A stretch of DNA of 64,000 bases from Nocardioides speluncae (GTDB taxonomy: Bacteria > Actinomycetota > Actinomycetes > Propionibacteriales > Nocardioidaceae). The notes beneath the pieces were generated by a model that was not told the DNA's origin, did not search any database, and saw only the letters and a list, made by a program, of their open reading frames with translations. A program made the translations under genes and the position numbers. Positions 41,891 through 50,884 of the stretch are shown in pieces. The DNA lies in contig NZ_QEOO01000036.1 of the NCBI RefSeq assembly GCF_003121585.1, forward strand, positions 1 to 64,000, read 5' to 3'. Positions within the stretch are counted from its first letter, which is position 1; every line of letters starts with the position of its first letter.

Positions 41891-44800
41891 CCGGGAGAGA
41901 CGGGAGCGAGGCGGAGTGGGAGCAGGTCGCGCTCGAAGCGCTCGGTGAGCACGGCTGGACGGCGCTGTCCGGGGCCGAGATTGCGCCGGGGACCGACGAC
42001 GGTCGCGCCTCGTGGGCGGACCTGGTGATGCCGCCACGGCTGCTGGAGGCGATGCGCCAGCTCAACCCGTCGGTGCCGGGGGAGTACCTCCAGCAGGCGC
42101 TCGCGGAGATCCTGGCCCCGAAGTCGCAGGACCCGAGCGCGGAGGACCACCGCATCCACGACGTACTGGTCGGCGGGTACCGCGGGATCACCTACCTCGA
42201 TGCCGACGGCATCGAGCACACGCCGACGATCCGGATCGTCGGAACGCGACCGGAAGACAACGACTGGCTGGCGGTCAACCAGGTCACCATCCGCTCCACG
42301 GATGTCACCCGGCGATTCGACCTCGTTCTCTACCTCAACGGCATGCCGGTGGCGCTCGTCGAGCTGAAGCGGGCCGGTGCGGCGCAGGCCGATCTCGCCG
42401 CGGCACATGCACAGCTGGCGACGTACCTCCGTGAGTTCCCGATGGCCTTCCGCTTCGCCGTTGTGAATGTGATCAGCGACGGGATCGAGGCGCGCTATGG
42501 CACGCCGTTCACGCCACTGGAGCACTACTCGCCGTGGAACGTCGACGACGACGGCAGCCCGATGGCCCCGGGTGACGCGATCACCGATACCGAGCGGATC
42601 GGCGTCGAGCTCGAGTACCTCGTCGACGGGGTGTTCAACCAGGAGCGGTTCCTGCAGCTGCTCCGTGACTTCACGGCGTACGACGCAGGGGACGGCGCCC
42701 TCACCAAGCGGATCGCCAAGCCGCACCAGTACTTCGCGGTCACCAAGGCCGTCGGCAGCACCATCCAGGCGGTCCAGAGCAACGGCAAGGCCGGCGTCGT
42801 CTGGCACACCCAGGGCTCGGGCAAGTCCATGGAGATGGAGCTCTACACCAACAAGGTGATGCGCGATCCGCGGCTGAAAAACCCGACGGTCGTGGTCATC
42901 ACCGACCGCAAGGAGTTGGACGGTCAGCTCTTCGGGACGTTCGCCCGCAGCCTGTTGCTGCCCGAGAACCAGCCGATCCAGGTCCGGAAGCGCTCGACAC
43001 TGCGCGACGAGCTGAGCAACCGGACCACGGGCGGGATCTACTTCACCACGCTGCAGAAGTTCGGCAGGACCGAAGACGAGCGCAACGAAGGGGCCGCGCA
43101 CCCACTGCTTTCCGACCGGCGCAACATCATCGTGATCGTCGATGAGGCGCACCGCAGCCACTACGACGACCTGGACGGCTACGCCCGGCACCTCAAGGAC
43201 GCACTCCCCAACGCCACCCTGATCGCCTTCACCGGGACGCCGATCTCGTTCGCGGAGCGCAACACTCGCGAGGTCTTCGGCGACTACATCGACATCTACG
43301 ATCTCAGCCGCGCCGTCGAGGACGGCGCCACTGTGCCGGTCTACTTCGAGCCCCGGCTCGCCAAGGTCGGACTGGCGAAGAAGGTCAGCGACGAAGAGCT
43401 CGACCAGGCCGCCGACGAGGCCACTATGGACCTCGACGAGATGGAGCGGGCACAGATCGAGAAGTCGGTCGCCGTGATCAACGCGGTGTACGGCGCGCCC
43501 GCCCGCCTCGAAGCACTGGCGCTCGACGTCGTCACGCACTGGGAGCAGCGTTCGGCCGCGATGACGAAGTTCATCGAGGGCCCAGGCAAGGCGATGATCG
43601 TCGGCGCCACACGGGAGATCTGCGCGAACCTCTACGCAGAGATCGTCAAGCTGCGCCCCGACTGGCACGACGAGGCACTCGACAAGGGAAAGATCAAGGT
43701 CGTCTACTCCGGCAGCGCCAAGGACCAGCCGCCGATCTCGAAGCATGTGCGCCGTGAGTCTGACAACAAGGTGATCAAGGAGCGGCTCCGCAAGATCGAC
43801 GACGAGCTGCAGATCGTCATCGTCAAGGACATGATGCTGACCGGCTACGACTCACCGCCGCTGCACACCCTCTACGTTGACCGGCCGCTCAAGGGCGCGC
43901 TGCTGATGCAGACCCTCGCCCGGGTCAACCGGACCTACCGCGGCAAGGCGGACGGACTGCTTGTCGCCTACGCTCCCATCGCCGAAGACCTCAACAAGGC
44001 GCTCGCGGAGTACAGCGCGACCGACCAGAGGGAGCGGCCGCTCGGCAAGGACGTCGACGACGCCGTGGCCGCGGCGACCGCACTGATCACCAAGCTCGAC
44101 GAGCTGTGCGCCGGCTACGACTGGCGCGCCCACCTGCCCCAGCACCACGGCTGGATGAAAGCGTGCCGTGGGATGACCGGCTACCTGCGCAGTCCGGCCA
44201 CCCCGGGCAACCAGGTCGATGAAGGCGAGGAGACACTCGGTCAGCGCTACCGCAAGCTCGCCAATCAGCTGGCCCGGGCCTGGGCGCTCTGCTCGGGCGC
44301 TCAGACCCTCGACCATCTCGGCACCGAGGTTCGCTTCTACGAAGAGGTCCGGGTCTGGATGGCCAAGGCCGATGCGGCCGAGCGGCAGGCGAGCGGGAAG
44401 CCGGTGCCGGACGACGTACGCCGGCTGCTCTCGCAGCTCGTCGCCGACGTGGCAGCCGCCGGCGGCATTGTCGACATCTACGACATGGCCGGGATCGCCA
44501 AGCCGAGGCTCTCCGACCTCGGCCCCGACTTCGCGACCAAGGCCCAGAAGGCCGACAACCCGCACCTCGCGATCGAGGCGCTGCGGGCACTGCTGATCGA
44601 GGAGTCCGGCAAGGCGTCGCCGCACAACCTGGTGCGGCAGCGTGCCTTCTCCGAGCGGCTCCGCGAGCTGATGAACAAGTACACCAACCAGCAGCTGACC
44701 TCGGCCGAGGTCATCGCGGCGCTCATCGAGATGGCCAAGGACATCGCGGCGGAGGGCAACCGGGGCAAGCAGTACGACCCGCCGCTCGACGATGACGAGC

Positions 44801-45069
44801 TCGCACTTCACGACGCGATAGCAGCCAACGAGTCCGCGGCGGAGCTGATGGAGGACGACGTACTTGCTCAGATCGCGCGTGAGCTGATCGAGATCATGCG
44901 CCGTGACGTCAAGACCGACTGGACGGTGCGCGATGACGTACGCGCCAAGCTGCGGTCTTCGATCAAGCGGCTCCTGGTGAAGTACAAGTACCCGCCGGAC
45001 AAGCAGCAGGACGCGATCCACCTCGTCATTGAGCAGATGGAGTCGATGGCACCCCGCTACGCCGCGTGA
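41887..45069 (+). CDS. hsdR: Type I restriction endonuclease subunit R
   Basis: 1060 aa from the ATG at 41887 (overlaps the yhcG stop). The N-terminal nuclease domain has FDLVLYLNGMPVALVELKRAG (Asp and Glu-x-Lys of PD-(D/E)xK, about 141-160). The translocase has Walker A HTQGSGKSME (about 305-315), DEAH (IVIVDEAHRSHY, about 417-428), FTGTPI, TGYDSPPLHTLYVD and QTLARVNR. C-terminal helices follow (SNRLRELMNKY-like ERLRELMNKYTNQQ). The size is that of complete HsdR proteins. It translocates DNA and cuts unmodified sites with HsdM and HsdS; whether the enzyme can assemble with the shortened HsdM is uncertain. Confidence 0.93.
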   Translation: MTGRDGSEAEWEQVALEALGEHGWTALSGAEIAPGTDDGRASWADLVMPPRLLEAMRQLNPSVPGEYLQQALAEILAPKSQDPSAEDHRIHDVLVGGYRGITYLDADGIEHTPTIRIVGTRPEDNDWLAVNQVTIRSTDVTRRFDLVLYLNGMPVALVELKRAGAAQADLAAAHAQLATYLREFPMAFRFAVVNVISDGIEARYGTPFTPLEHYSPWNVDDDGSPMAPGDAITDTERIGVELEYLVDGVFNQERFLQLLRDFTAYDAGDGALTKRIAKPHQYFAVTKAVGSTIQAVQSNGKAGVVWHTQGSGKSMEMELYTNKVMRDPRLKNPTVVVITDRKELDGQLFGTFARSLLLPENQPIQVRKRSTLRDELSNRTTGGIYFTTLQKFGRTEDERNEGAAHPLLSDRRNIIVIVDEAHRSHYDDLDGYARHLKDALPNATLIAFTGTPISFAERNTREVFGDYIDIYDLSRAVEDGATVPVYFEPRLAKVGLAKKVSDEELDQAADEATMDLDEMERAQIEKSVAVINAVYGAPARLEALALDVVTHWEQRSAAMTKFIEGPGKAMIVGATREICANLYAEIVKLRPDWHDEALDKGKIKVVYSGSAKDQPPISKHVRRESDNKVIKERLRKIDDELQIVIVKDMMLTGYDSPPLHTLYVDRPLKGALLMQTLARVNRTYRGKADGLLVAYAPIAEDLNKALAEYSATDQRERPLGKDVDDAVAAATALITKLDELCAGYDWRAHLPQHHGWMKACRGMTGYLRSPATPGNQVDEGEETLGQRYRKLANQLARAWALCSGAQTLDHLGTEVRFYEEVRVWMAKADAAERQASGKPVPDDVRRLLSQLVADVAAAGGIVDIYDMAGIAKPRLSDLGPDFATKAQKADNPHLAIEALRALLIEESGKASPHNLVRQRAFSERLRELMNKYTNQQLTSAEVIAALIEMAKDIAAEGNRGKQYDPPLDDDELALHDAIAANESAAELMEDDVLAQIARELIEIMRRDVKTDWTVRDDVRAKLRSSIKRLLVKYKYPPDKQQDAIHLVIEQMESMAPRYAA

Positions 45070-45101
45070 GCCCGCATAGCGAGCGACGATCGCGCTGTTG
45101 T

Positions 45102-45146
45102 CCGGTGGTTTCGAGACGGTCGCAGAGCGACCTCCTCAACCGCCGG
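45102..45146. repeat. REP-like palindromic intergenic element after hsdR
   Basis: Nested palindrome: outer arms CCGGTGGTT (45102-45110) and AACCGCCGG (45138-45146, one mismatch), inner arms GGTCGC (45118-45123) and GCGACC (45127-45132). It contains the TTTCGAGAC and CTCCTCAACC blocks that recur in actinobacterial intergenic palindromes (forms like GGTGGTTGAGGAG...GTCTCGAAACC). Located 33 bases after the hsdR stop, it may also act as a terminator for the restriction operon and for the convergent regulator gene. Confidence 0.65.
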
Positions 45147-45161
45147 ACCGGTCCCGGTCGG

Positions 45162-47030
45162 TCAGCCGGTGAGGCGGTGCAGCCGGAGCGCCAGCTGGAC
45201 CTCGAGCTGGCGCCCTGGCTCGGTCCACTCCTCGCCGAGGAGCTTGGCGACCCGGTCCAGCCGCTGGGTCACGGTGTTGACGTGGAGGTGCAGCTCGGCG
45301 GCGGTGCGGGACAGGTTGCCGCCGACCCGGAAGTAGGCCTCGAGGGTCTCGACGAGCTGGGTACGGCGAGCCGCGTCGTACTCCACGACCGGCCCGAGCG
45401 TGGACCGCACGAACGCGTCCGGGCGGTGGTCGCCGCCGAGCAGCAGCCCGACGAAACCGAGATCTCCGGCCGTCGCGATCCTGTCGGTGCGACCGAGGGC
45501 GACCAGCGCCCCGAGGCACTGCCTGGCCTCCTGATAGGCGGCGACAATCGCGGCCGGTCCGCCGGCGGGGCCGGCAGCGCCGGCGGTGAAAGCGGCGCCC
45601 GTCGCCGGGCGCAGGCCGTCCTCGACGATCTTCGCGGCCTCGTGCGCGGTCCGGTCCGGCAGCACCACGACCAGGTGACCTTCGCGGATTCCGGCGAAGC
45701 CGCCGTTGACGCCCGCGGCGTACGCCGCGGCCTGGCTGACCCGGGCCCGGTCGCCGGTGAGCTGGACGACGACGACCGCGTGCGGCTGCTGCAGGTTCGA
45801 GCCGAGCACCCGGGCCCGCTCCTGCAGCCCCTCGGGGTCGCGGTCGGCGCCGGTCAGCAGGTCCTCGAGCAGCTCGCCCCGGACCCGGCCCTCGGCCTCG
45901 GCCACGCTGCGCCGGAAGAGCAGCAGCAACGCGGTCACCAGCGCCGACCGCTCGAGGATCCGGCGGTCGCTCTCGTGCAGGTCGACGGTACGGCGGAGCA
46001 GCAGCGCGCCGAACTGATCGGCGCCCGCGAGCACGGGCGCCGAGATGACGCCGTCGCCCTCCGCCGTGGCGCTGGTCGCCAGCGACTTCTCGGCGACCAC
46101 CAGCTCGTGCGGCTGCGGTGAGCCGTCGCCGTCCGCGGCGATCACCTCGCCGGTGATGTCGACGACGAGGACGTCGCCGCCGAGGACCGCCCGCACCTCG
46201 CGCACGACGTCGTCGACGCCACCCCCGCGCAGGACGATCCGCATCAGCCGGTCGTGGGCGTCGGCGGCCCGCTCGACGTTGTCGGTGTGCGACTTGAGCA
46301 TCTCGCTCGCTGCCTCGAGCTCGCTCAGCGCCTGCTGGGTCTCGGCGAGCAGTCGCGCGCTGTCGATCGCGATCGCGGCGTGCGCGGCCAGCGAGACCAG
46401 CAGCGCCACCTCCTCGCGGCCGAACGGCCGGACGCTGCGGTTCGCCGCGTAGAGAACGCCGATCACCTGCCTGCCCAGCAGGAGCGGGACGCCGAGGATC
46501 GATTTGAGGCCCTCGTCGGCCACCGCGCTGTCGATGGACCGGGTGTGCCGGAACCGCTCGTCCTCGAAGTAGTCGGCGGTGGAGTACGGCGTGGCCTTCT
46601 GCGCAACCAGTCCGCCGAGCCCGGCGCCCATCGGCAGCCGCACCGCGCGGAACGACGCGGTCAGCACGCCCTCGGTGACCCGCATGTAGGTGTCGCCCTG
46701 CCCCTCGTCGTTCAGGGTGAGGTAGGCGACGTCGCTCTGCAGGAGCTGCCGCGCCCGGTTGACGATCGCCTGGAGGACGGCGTCGAGGTCAGTGAGCGCG
46801 GCCAGGTCGTTCGCGGTCTCGTACAGCGCCGACAGCTCCGACTCCCGCCTACGCCTGGCCTCGAGCACCGCGCGCACCTGCAGGGCGAGGCCCTTCGCGC
46901 GCTCCAGCTCTGCGATCGTCTCGGTGCTGGCACCCGCCGACCGCGCCGCCAGCACCGGACCTTCGAACTCGACCGCAGACGCATCGCGAGCGAGCAGCTC
47001 GATGAACTCGATGCCGGTCACGCCCCCCAT
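45162..47030 (-). CDS. GAF-domain transcriptional regulator, PucR-type
   Basis: 622 aa from the ATG at 47030 (GTG at 47021 is an alternative). After an N-terminal helical lead-in, a GAF sensor domain spans about residues 60-220 (TDLDAVLQAIVNRARQLLQSDVAYLTL, YMRVTEGVLTASFRAVRLPMGAGLGGLVAQKATPY, LKSILGVPLLLGRQVIGVLYAANRSVRPF). The centre holds the PucR-like region and the C-terminus the PucR helix-turn-helix VGGNLSRTAAELHLHVNTVTQRLDRVAKLLG (near 570-600). It lies 16 bases downstream of 3-hydroxybutyrate dehydrogenase, in the same direction, and probably controls it and the divergent hydrolase in response to a small ligand. The ligand is not predictable. Confidence 0.9.
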   Translation of the reverse strand: MGGVTGIEFIELLARDASAVEFEGPVLAARSAGASTETIAELERAKGLALQVRAVLEARRRRESELSALYETANDLAALTDLDAVLQAIVNRARQLLQSDVAYLTLNDEGQGDTYMRVTEGVLTASFRAVRLPMGAGLGGLVAQKATPYSTADYFEDERFRHTRSIDSAVADEGLKSILGVPLLLGRQVIGVLYAANRSVRPFGREEVALLVSLAAHAAIAIDSARLLAETQQALSELEAASEMLKSHTDNVERAADAHDRLMRIVLRGGGVDDVVREVRAVLGGDVLVVDITGEVIAADGDGSPQPHELVVAEKSLATSATAEGDGVISAPVLAGADQFGALLLRRTVDLHESDRRILERSALVTALLLLFRRSVAEAEGRVRGELLEDLLTGADRDPEGLQERARVLGSNLQQPHAVVVVQLTGDRARVSQAAAYAAGVNGGFAGIREGHLVVVLPDRTAHEAAKIVEDGLRPATGAAFTAGAAGPAGGPAAIVAAYQEARQCLGALVALGRTDRIATAGDLGFVGLLLGGDHRPDAFVRSTLGPVVEYDAARRTQLVETLEAYFRVGGNLSRTAAELHLHVNTVTQRLDRVAKLLGEEWTEPGRQLEVQLALRLHRLTG

Positions 47031-47046
47031 TCTCGCGGACCTCGGG

Positions 47047-47823
47047 TCAATGCGCAGACCAACCACCGTCGATCACCAGACTGCTGCCCGTCATGAACGC
47101 CGCCTCGTCGGAGCACAGGTAGGAGACGGCAGCCGCCACCTCGCCCGGCTCGATCAGCCGCTTGATCGCCGACTTGGTGAGCATCACCTCGGTCACCACC
47201 TCGTCTTCCGAGAGACCGTGGACGCGGGCCTGGTCGGCGATCTGCTTCTCCACCAGCGGCGTCCGGACGTAGCCCGGGTTGACGCAGTTGCTGGTCACGC
47301 CGCGGTCCGCGCCCTCGAGCGCGAGGACCTTCGACAACCCCTCGAGCCCGTGCTTGGCCGCGACGTACGCCGCCTTGTACGCGCTCGCTCGCAGGCCGTG
47401 TGCGCTGGAGATGTTGACGATCCGCCCCCAGCCCCGGGAGTACATGTGGGGAACACACGCCCGCGCCATCAGGAACGGGACCTCGAGCATCAGCCGCACG
47501 ATCAGCGAGAACCGGTCGGGTGGGAACTCCTCGACCGGAGCGACGTGCTGGACCCCGGCGTTGTTGACCAGGATGTCGGCGTCGAGCGCGAGGCCGACCA
47601 GCTCGTCGGTCGCCGCGAGGTCGACGACCCACGCCTCGCCGGAGACCTCCTTGGCCACCGCCTCGGCGCCGTCGGCGTCGCGGTCACAGACCACGACGTA
47701 CGCGCCGCTGCTCGCGAGCCGGCGGGCGACGGCGGCACCGATCCCGCTCGCGGCGCCGGTGACGACGGCCCTCTTGCCCGCAAGGGACTGGCCCGCAAGC
47801 GACGACGGCGGCGGGTTCTCCAT
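47047..47823 (-). CDS. D-3-hydroxybutyrate dehydrogenase
   Basis: 258 aa from the ATG at 47823. SDR fold with TGAASGIG (about 22-29), NNAGVQHVAPVEEFPPDRFSLI, catalytic Ser in VNISSAHGLRASAYKAAYVAAKHG with the Y-x3-K pair YVAAK, and the PG after CVNPGYVRTPLVEKQI. NNAGVQHVAPVEEFP and VRTPLVEKQIADQA are characteristic of BdhA, which oxidises 3-hydroxybutyrate to acetoacetate with NAD. It is transcribed away from the secreted hydrolase and toward the PucR-type regulator, fitting a 3-hydroxybutyrate/polyhydroxybutyrate use unit. Confidence 0.9.
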   Translation of the reverse strand: MENPPPSSLAGQSLAGKRAVVTGAASGIGAAVARRLASSGAYVVVCDRDADGAEAVAKEVSGEAWVVDLAATDELVGLALDADILVNNAGVQHVAPVEEFPPDRFSLIVRLMLEVPFLMARACVPHMYSRGWGRIVNISSAHGLRASAYKAAYVAAKHGLEGLSKVLALEGADRGVTSNCVNPGYVRTPLVEKQIADQARVHGLSEDEVVTEVMLTKSAIKRLIEPGEVAAAVSYLCSDEAAFMTGSSLVIDGGWSAH

Positions 47824-47934
47824 GCTCAGGAACCTACGTTGGCCGATGTGGCGGCTCGATGGGGTTCCTGCACACAACTGGCGTCCGACCCATGTGGGCG
47901 AGCACCGTTTCCGAGTGCTCGGCACGGCTCGACC
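47824..47934. promoter_or_regulatory. Divergent intergenic control region with two inverted repeats
   Basis: The 111 bases separating the dehydrogenase and hydrolase starts contain AGGAACC (47828-47834) with GGTTCCT (47863-47869), and GAGCAC (47900-47905) with GTGCTC (47915-47920). Both pairs are exact reverse complements. They are candidate sites for the adjacent PucR-type regulator. No convincing -35/-10 pair is asserted. Confidence 0.35.
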
Positions 47935-49326
47935 ATGGCGGGTATGGACCTCACCACCCGCCGCCGTACCGTCCAGGGCATCACCGTGACGCTGGCCTGC
48001 GCAGCGCTGTCGCTGCCGGCCTCGGCGGCCGAGCCGGCCGACGCCCGCACCGATCACTGCGCCGGTCAGGACCGGGCGCGGGTCCGGGGCGCCGAGCTGG
48101 TCGTCACCGCGTGCCTCGACGACCTGACCACCGCCGGCACCGTGCAGACCGGGCACACCAACCAGGCCGACTGGAACGGCCTGCACGCGCCCGGTACGGC
48201 GAATCCGTCCGGCGTGCCCGGCATCCAGGTCGACGGCTACTTCCCCGACGACTCCACCACGAACGCCAACCACGGCTGGAACCACGACGCGCAGTTCGTG
48301 ATCCGGCTGCCCGACCGGTGGAACGGCAAGGTGGTGATCACCGGCGCACCCGGCGTCCGCCGCCAGTACGCCAACGACTTCATCATCGGCGACTGGGTGC
48401 TGAGCCAGGGCTACGCGTTCGCCTCGACCGACAAGGGCAACACGGGCGTCCGCTTCTACGACGACGGCTCCCGGCCGGGCGGGTCGGTCGCCGAGTGGCA
48501 CCGGCGCGTCACCGAGCTCACGAAGGCGACCAAGCGCGTCGCCCGGCACGTGTACGGACGCGCCCCCGAGCGCACCTATCTGTTCGGCATCTCCAACGGT
48601 GGCTACCTGACCCGCTGGCAGCTGGAGAACAGACCGCATCTGTACGACGGCGGCGTCGACTGGGAGGGCACCCTGTTCCGCGCCGACGGGCCGAACCTGT
48701 TCACCTACCTGCCCACCGCGCTCGCCAACTACCCGCGCTACGCCGCCACCGGTGATCCCGCCGCGCACACGGCGATGATCGACGCCGGGTTCGCGCCGGG
48801 TTCGGAGTTCCTGTGGCCGTTCCACCACCAGGTCTACTGGGACCTGACCCAGCGGATCTACCGCGAGGAGTTCGACCCGCGCTGGGACGGCGACCTCGAC
48901 GCCGGCGTGCCGTTCTGCGCCAGCGGTACGCCGAACTGCGACGCCGACTACGACTACGCCTCGCGCCCCGGGCACGTGAAGCGGGCCGTCGCTTCGGTCT
49001 CACTCACCGGCAAGATCCGGCGGCCGCTGCTCACCCTCCACGGGACCCTCGACACGCTCCTGCCGCCCGCGACCGACTCCGACGTCTACGACACCCTGAT
49101 CGAGGACGCCGGGCGGGATCGTCTCCACCGCTACTACGAGATCGAGGACGGCACTCACACCGACGGTCTCTACGCCTTGTTCCCGGACCGGCTCCGCCCG
49201 CTCCTGCCCTGCGCCCGGGCGGCGTTCACCGAGCTCACCGCGTGGGTCGAGGCCGGCACCGCTCCACCCGCCGACGGCTACTACGCCCGACCGGCCGGAG
49301 ACCTCGTCAACACCTGCGATCTCTAG
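47935..49326 (+). CDS. Secreted tannase/3-hydroxybutyrate-oligomer-hydrolase-like alpha/beta hydrolase
   Basis: 463 aa from the ATG at 47935 (or 460 from 47944). A signal peptide ends near ALSLPASAAEPA (about residue 34). The catalytic Ser is in GISNGGYLTRW (G-x-S-x-G, about 223-227); RPLLTLHGTLDTLLPP (Asp) and a His in EDGTHTDGLY are the likely other triad members. FVIRLPDRWNGKVVITGAPG and the length resemble extracellular polyester-oligomer hydrolases and tannases of actinobacteria. Beside 3-hydroxybutyrate dehydrogenase it probably cleaves exported or environmental 3HB oligomers to monomers. The oligomer substrate is inferred from context. Confidence 0.82.
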   Translation: MAGMDLTTRRRTVQGITVTLACAALSLPASAAEPADARTDHCAGQDRARVRGAELVVTACLDDLTTAGTVQTGHTNQADWNGLHAPGTANPSGVPGIQVDGYFPDDSTTNANHGWNHDAQFVIRLPDRWNGKVVITGAPGVRRQYANDFIIGDWVLSQGYAFASTDKGNTGVRFYDDGSRPGGSVAEWHRRVTELTKATKRVARHVYGRAPERTYLFGISNGGYLTRWQLENRPHLYDGGVDWEGTLFRADGPNLFTYLPTALANYPRYAATGDPAAHTAMIDAGFAPGSEFLWPFHHQVYWDLTQRIYREEFDPRWDGDLDAGVPFCASGTPNCDADYDYASRPGHVKRAVASVSLTGKIRRPLLTLHGTLDTLLPPATDSDVYDTLIEDAGRDRLHRYYEIEDGTHTDGLYALFPDRLRPLLPCARAAFTELTAWVEAGTAPPADGYYARPAGDLVNTCDL

Positions 49327-49393
49327 TTGTCGGCACTCTCTGTAATGCTTGCCCGTCGTACGAACACCGGGCAAGCCGAAGTCGAGGGAGTGG

Positions 49394-50884
49394 ATGAGCG
49401 GGATCGCGGGGGAGCTGGCCCGGGTCAGAGGTGCGTTCGCGCAGCCGACCCTGACCCTGCTGCACCAGCGCCAGGCGCCGGTGGTGATCACGATCTTCCG
49501 GGCCGCATTCGGGCGCAACAACAAGCCGATCCCGACCGCACGGCTGCACACGCAGGTCGAGGAGCACCTGGCCGAGGTCAGGCTGGCGGGGGAGACCGAG
49601 GTGCCCAGCGGCAGTGGCCGCGACATCTGCCAGCGGTGGATGCGCGGCCAGTGGCTGGTGCGCTCGCTCGACGAGACCGGACAGGAGGTCTACACGCTGA
49701 CCTCCCACGCCCAGCAGGCGCTGGAGCTGGTCAAGAACCTCGCGCGTGACCGAGCCACGCTCAGCGAGCACCGGATCGCGACCATCCTCGGCACGGTCCG
49801 GCGCTTCAACTCCGAGGCCAACCCCGATCGGACGGCGCGGGTCACCATCCTCAACGCGGAGATCGCCCGGCTGCGTGCCGAGCGGGACCGGTTGGTTGAC
49901 GGCGCCGAGCTGGTCAGCGCGACCGAGGACTACATGCTCGAAGGCTTCACCGAGCTGCTCTCGCTGATCTCCGCGCTTCCCAGCGACTTCGCGCGGGTTG
50001 AGGAGCGGTTCGCGACCATTCGCAGCGAGATCCTCGCCGCGTTCCGGGCCGAGGACCGTCCGGCCGGCGAGGTCATCGACGACTATCTGAGTCGAGCGGA
50101 CGCGCTGATGACCTCGACCCACGAGGGCCGCGCGTTCGAGGGCGCGTTCACGCTGCTGCGCGACGACGCCCTGGTCATTCAGCTCCGCGAGGACCTCACG
50201 GCGCTGCTGGACCACCCGCTGTCCGACGGCCTCCTCAGCGACGCCGACCGCGCCGAGCTGCGCGGGACCGTGCGGCTCGTGCGCGACGGCCTGGACCGGG
50301 TCCTCGCCCAGCGCTCGCGGGTGACCGCGACCCTGAAGGAGTACATCGTCTCCCACGACGCGGCTCGCGACCGTGAGCTCGAGCAGACGCTGCGCCAGGT
50401 CGAGTCCGAGCTGATGACGTGGATGGCCCGGACCGGGCCGCGCGCCACGGTCGACCTTCCGCTGCTGCCGGCGCGCGCTGGCGTCGAGCACCTTCGCGAG
50501 CGGTTCTACGACCCGGCCGACGACGTGCTCCCCGAGCGGATCTCCGCGGCCGACGCCGAGGACGCGCCGCCGGTGTCGCTCGCTGCGCTGATGTCACAGG
50601 GCGGCCCGCAGCTGGCGTCGCTGCGCCAGCGCCTCGACGAGTCGCTGGCCTCGCTGCTGCCGGCCGGCTCGCTGGCCGAGCTGTTCGACGGCTTCGAGCC
50701 GTCACTGCGCCGGCCGGTCGAGATCTTCGGCCTGCTGCACCTCGCGGCCGACCGCGAGTGGGAGACCGAGGACGCCGCCGAGGAGTTCGCGGCGGTCCGC
50801 GCGGACGGGACCCGGCGTACCTTCTCCGTGCCCCGGGTGTCGTTGCCCGACCCAGACCGACCAGAGAGCGAGACCCGAGCATGA
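49394..50884 (+). CDS. jetA: DUF3375 kleisin-like protein, JetA/MksF
   Basis: 496 aa from the ATG at 49394 (GAGGGAG upstream). N-terminal winged-helix-like part (LTLLHQRQAPVVITIFRAAFG, HTQVEEHLAEVR) followed by long helices (ATILGTVRRFNSEANPDRTARVTILNAEIARLRAERDRL) is the DUF3375 pattern of JetA, the MukF-like kleisin of Wadjet/MksBEF complexes. In Wadjet it bridges the SMC heads and carries JetB. It is the first gene of a three-gene operon; the stop overlaps jetB (ATGA). Mks alternative name: mksF. Confidence 0.9.
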   Translation: MSGIAGELARVRGAFAQPTLTLLHQRQAPVVITIFRAAFGRNNKPIPTARLHTQVEEHLAEVRLAGETEVPSGSGRDICQRWMRGQWLVRSLDETGQEVYTLTSHAQQALELVKNLARDRATLSEHRIATILGTVRRFNSEANPDRTARVTILNAEIARLRAERDRLVDGAELVSATEDYMLEGFTELLSLISALPSDFARVEERFATIRSEILAAFRAEDRPAGEVIDDYLSRADALMTSTHEGRAFEGAFTLLRDDALVIQLREDLTALLDHPLSDGLLSDADRAELRGTVRLVRDGLDRVLAQRSRVTATLKEYIVSHDAARDRELEQTLRQVESELMTWMARTGPRATVDLPLLPARAGVEHLRERFYDPADDVLPERISAADAEDAPPVSLAALMSQGGPQLASLRQRLDESLASLLPAGSLAELFDGFEPSLRRPVEIFGLLHLAADREWETEDAAEEFAAVRADGTRRTFSVPRVSLPDPDRPESETRA

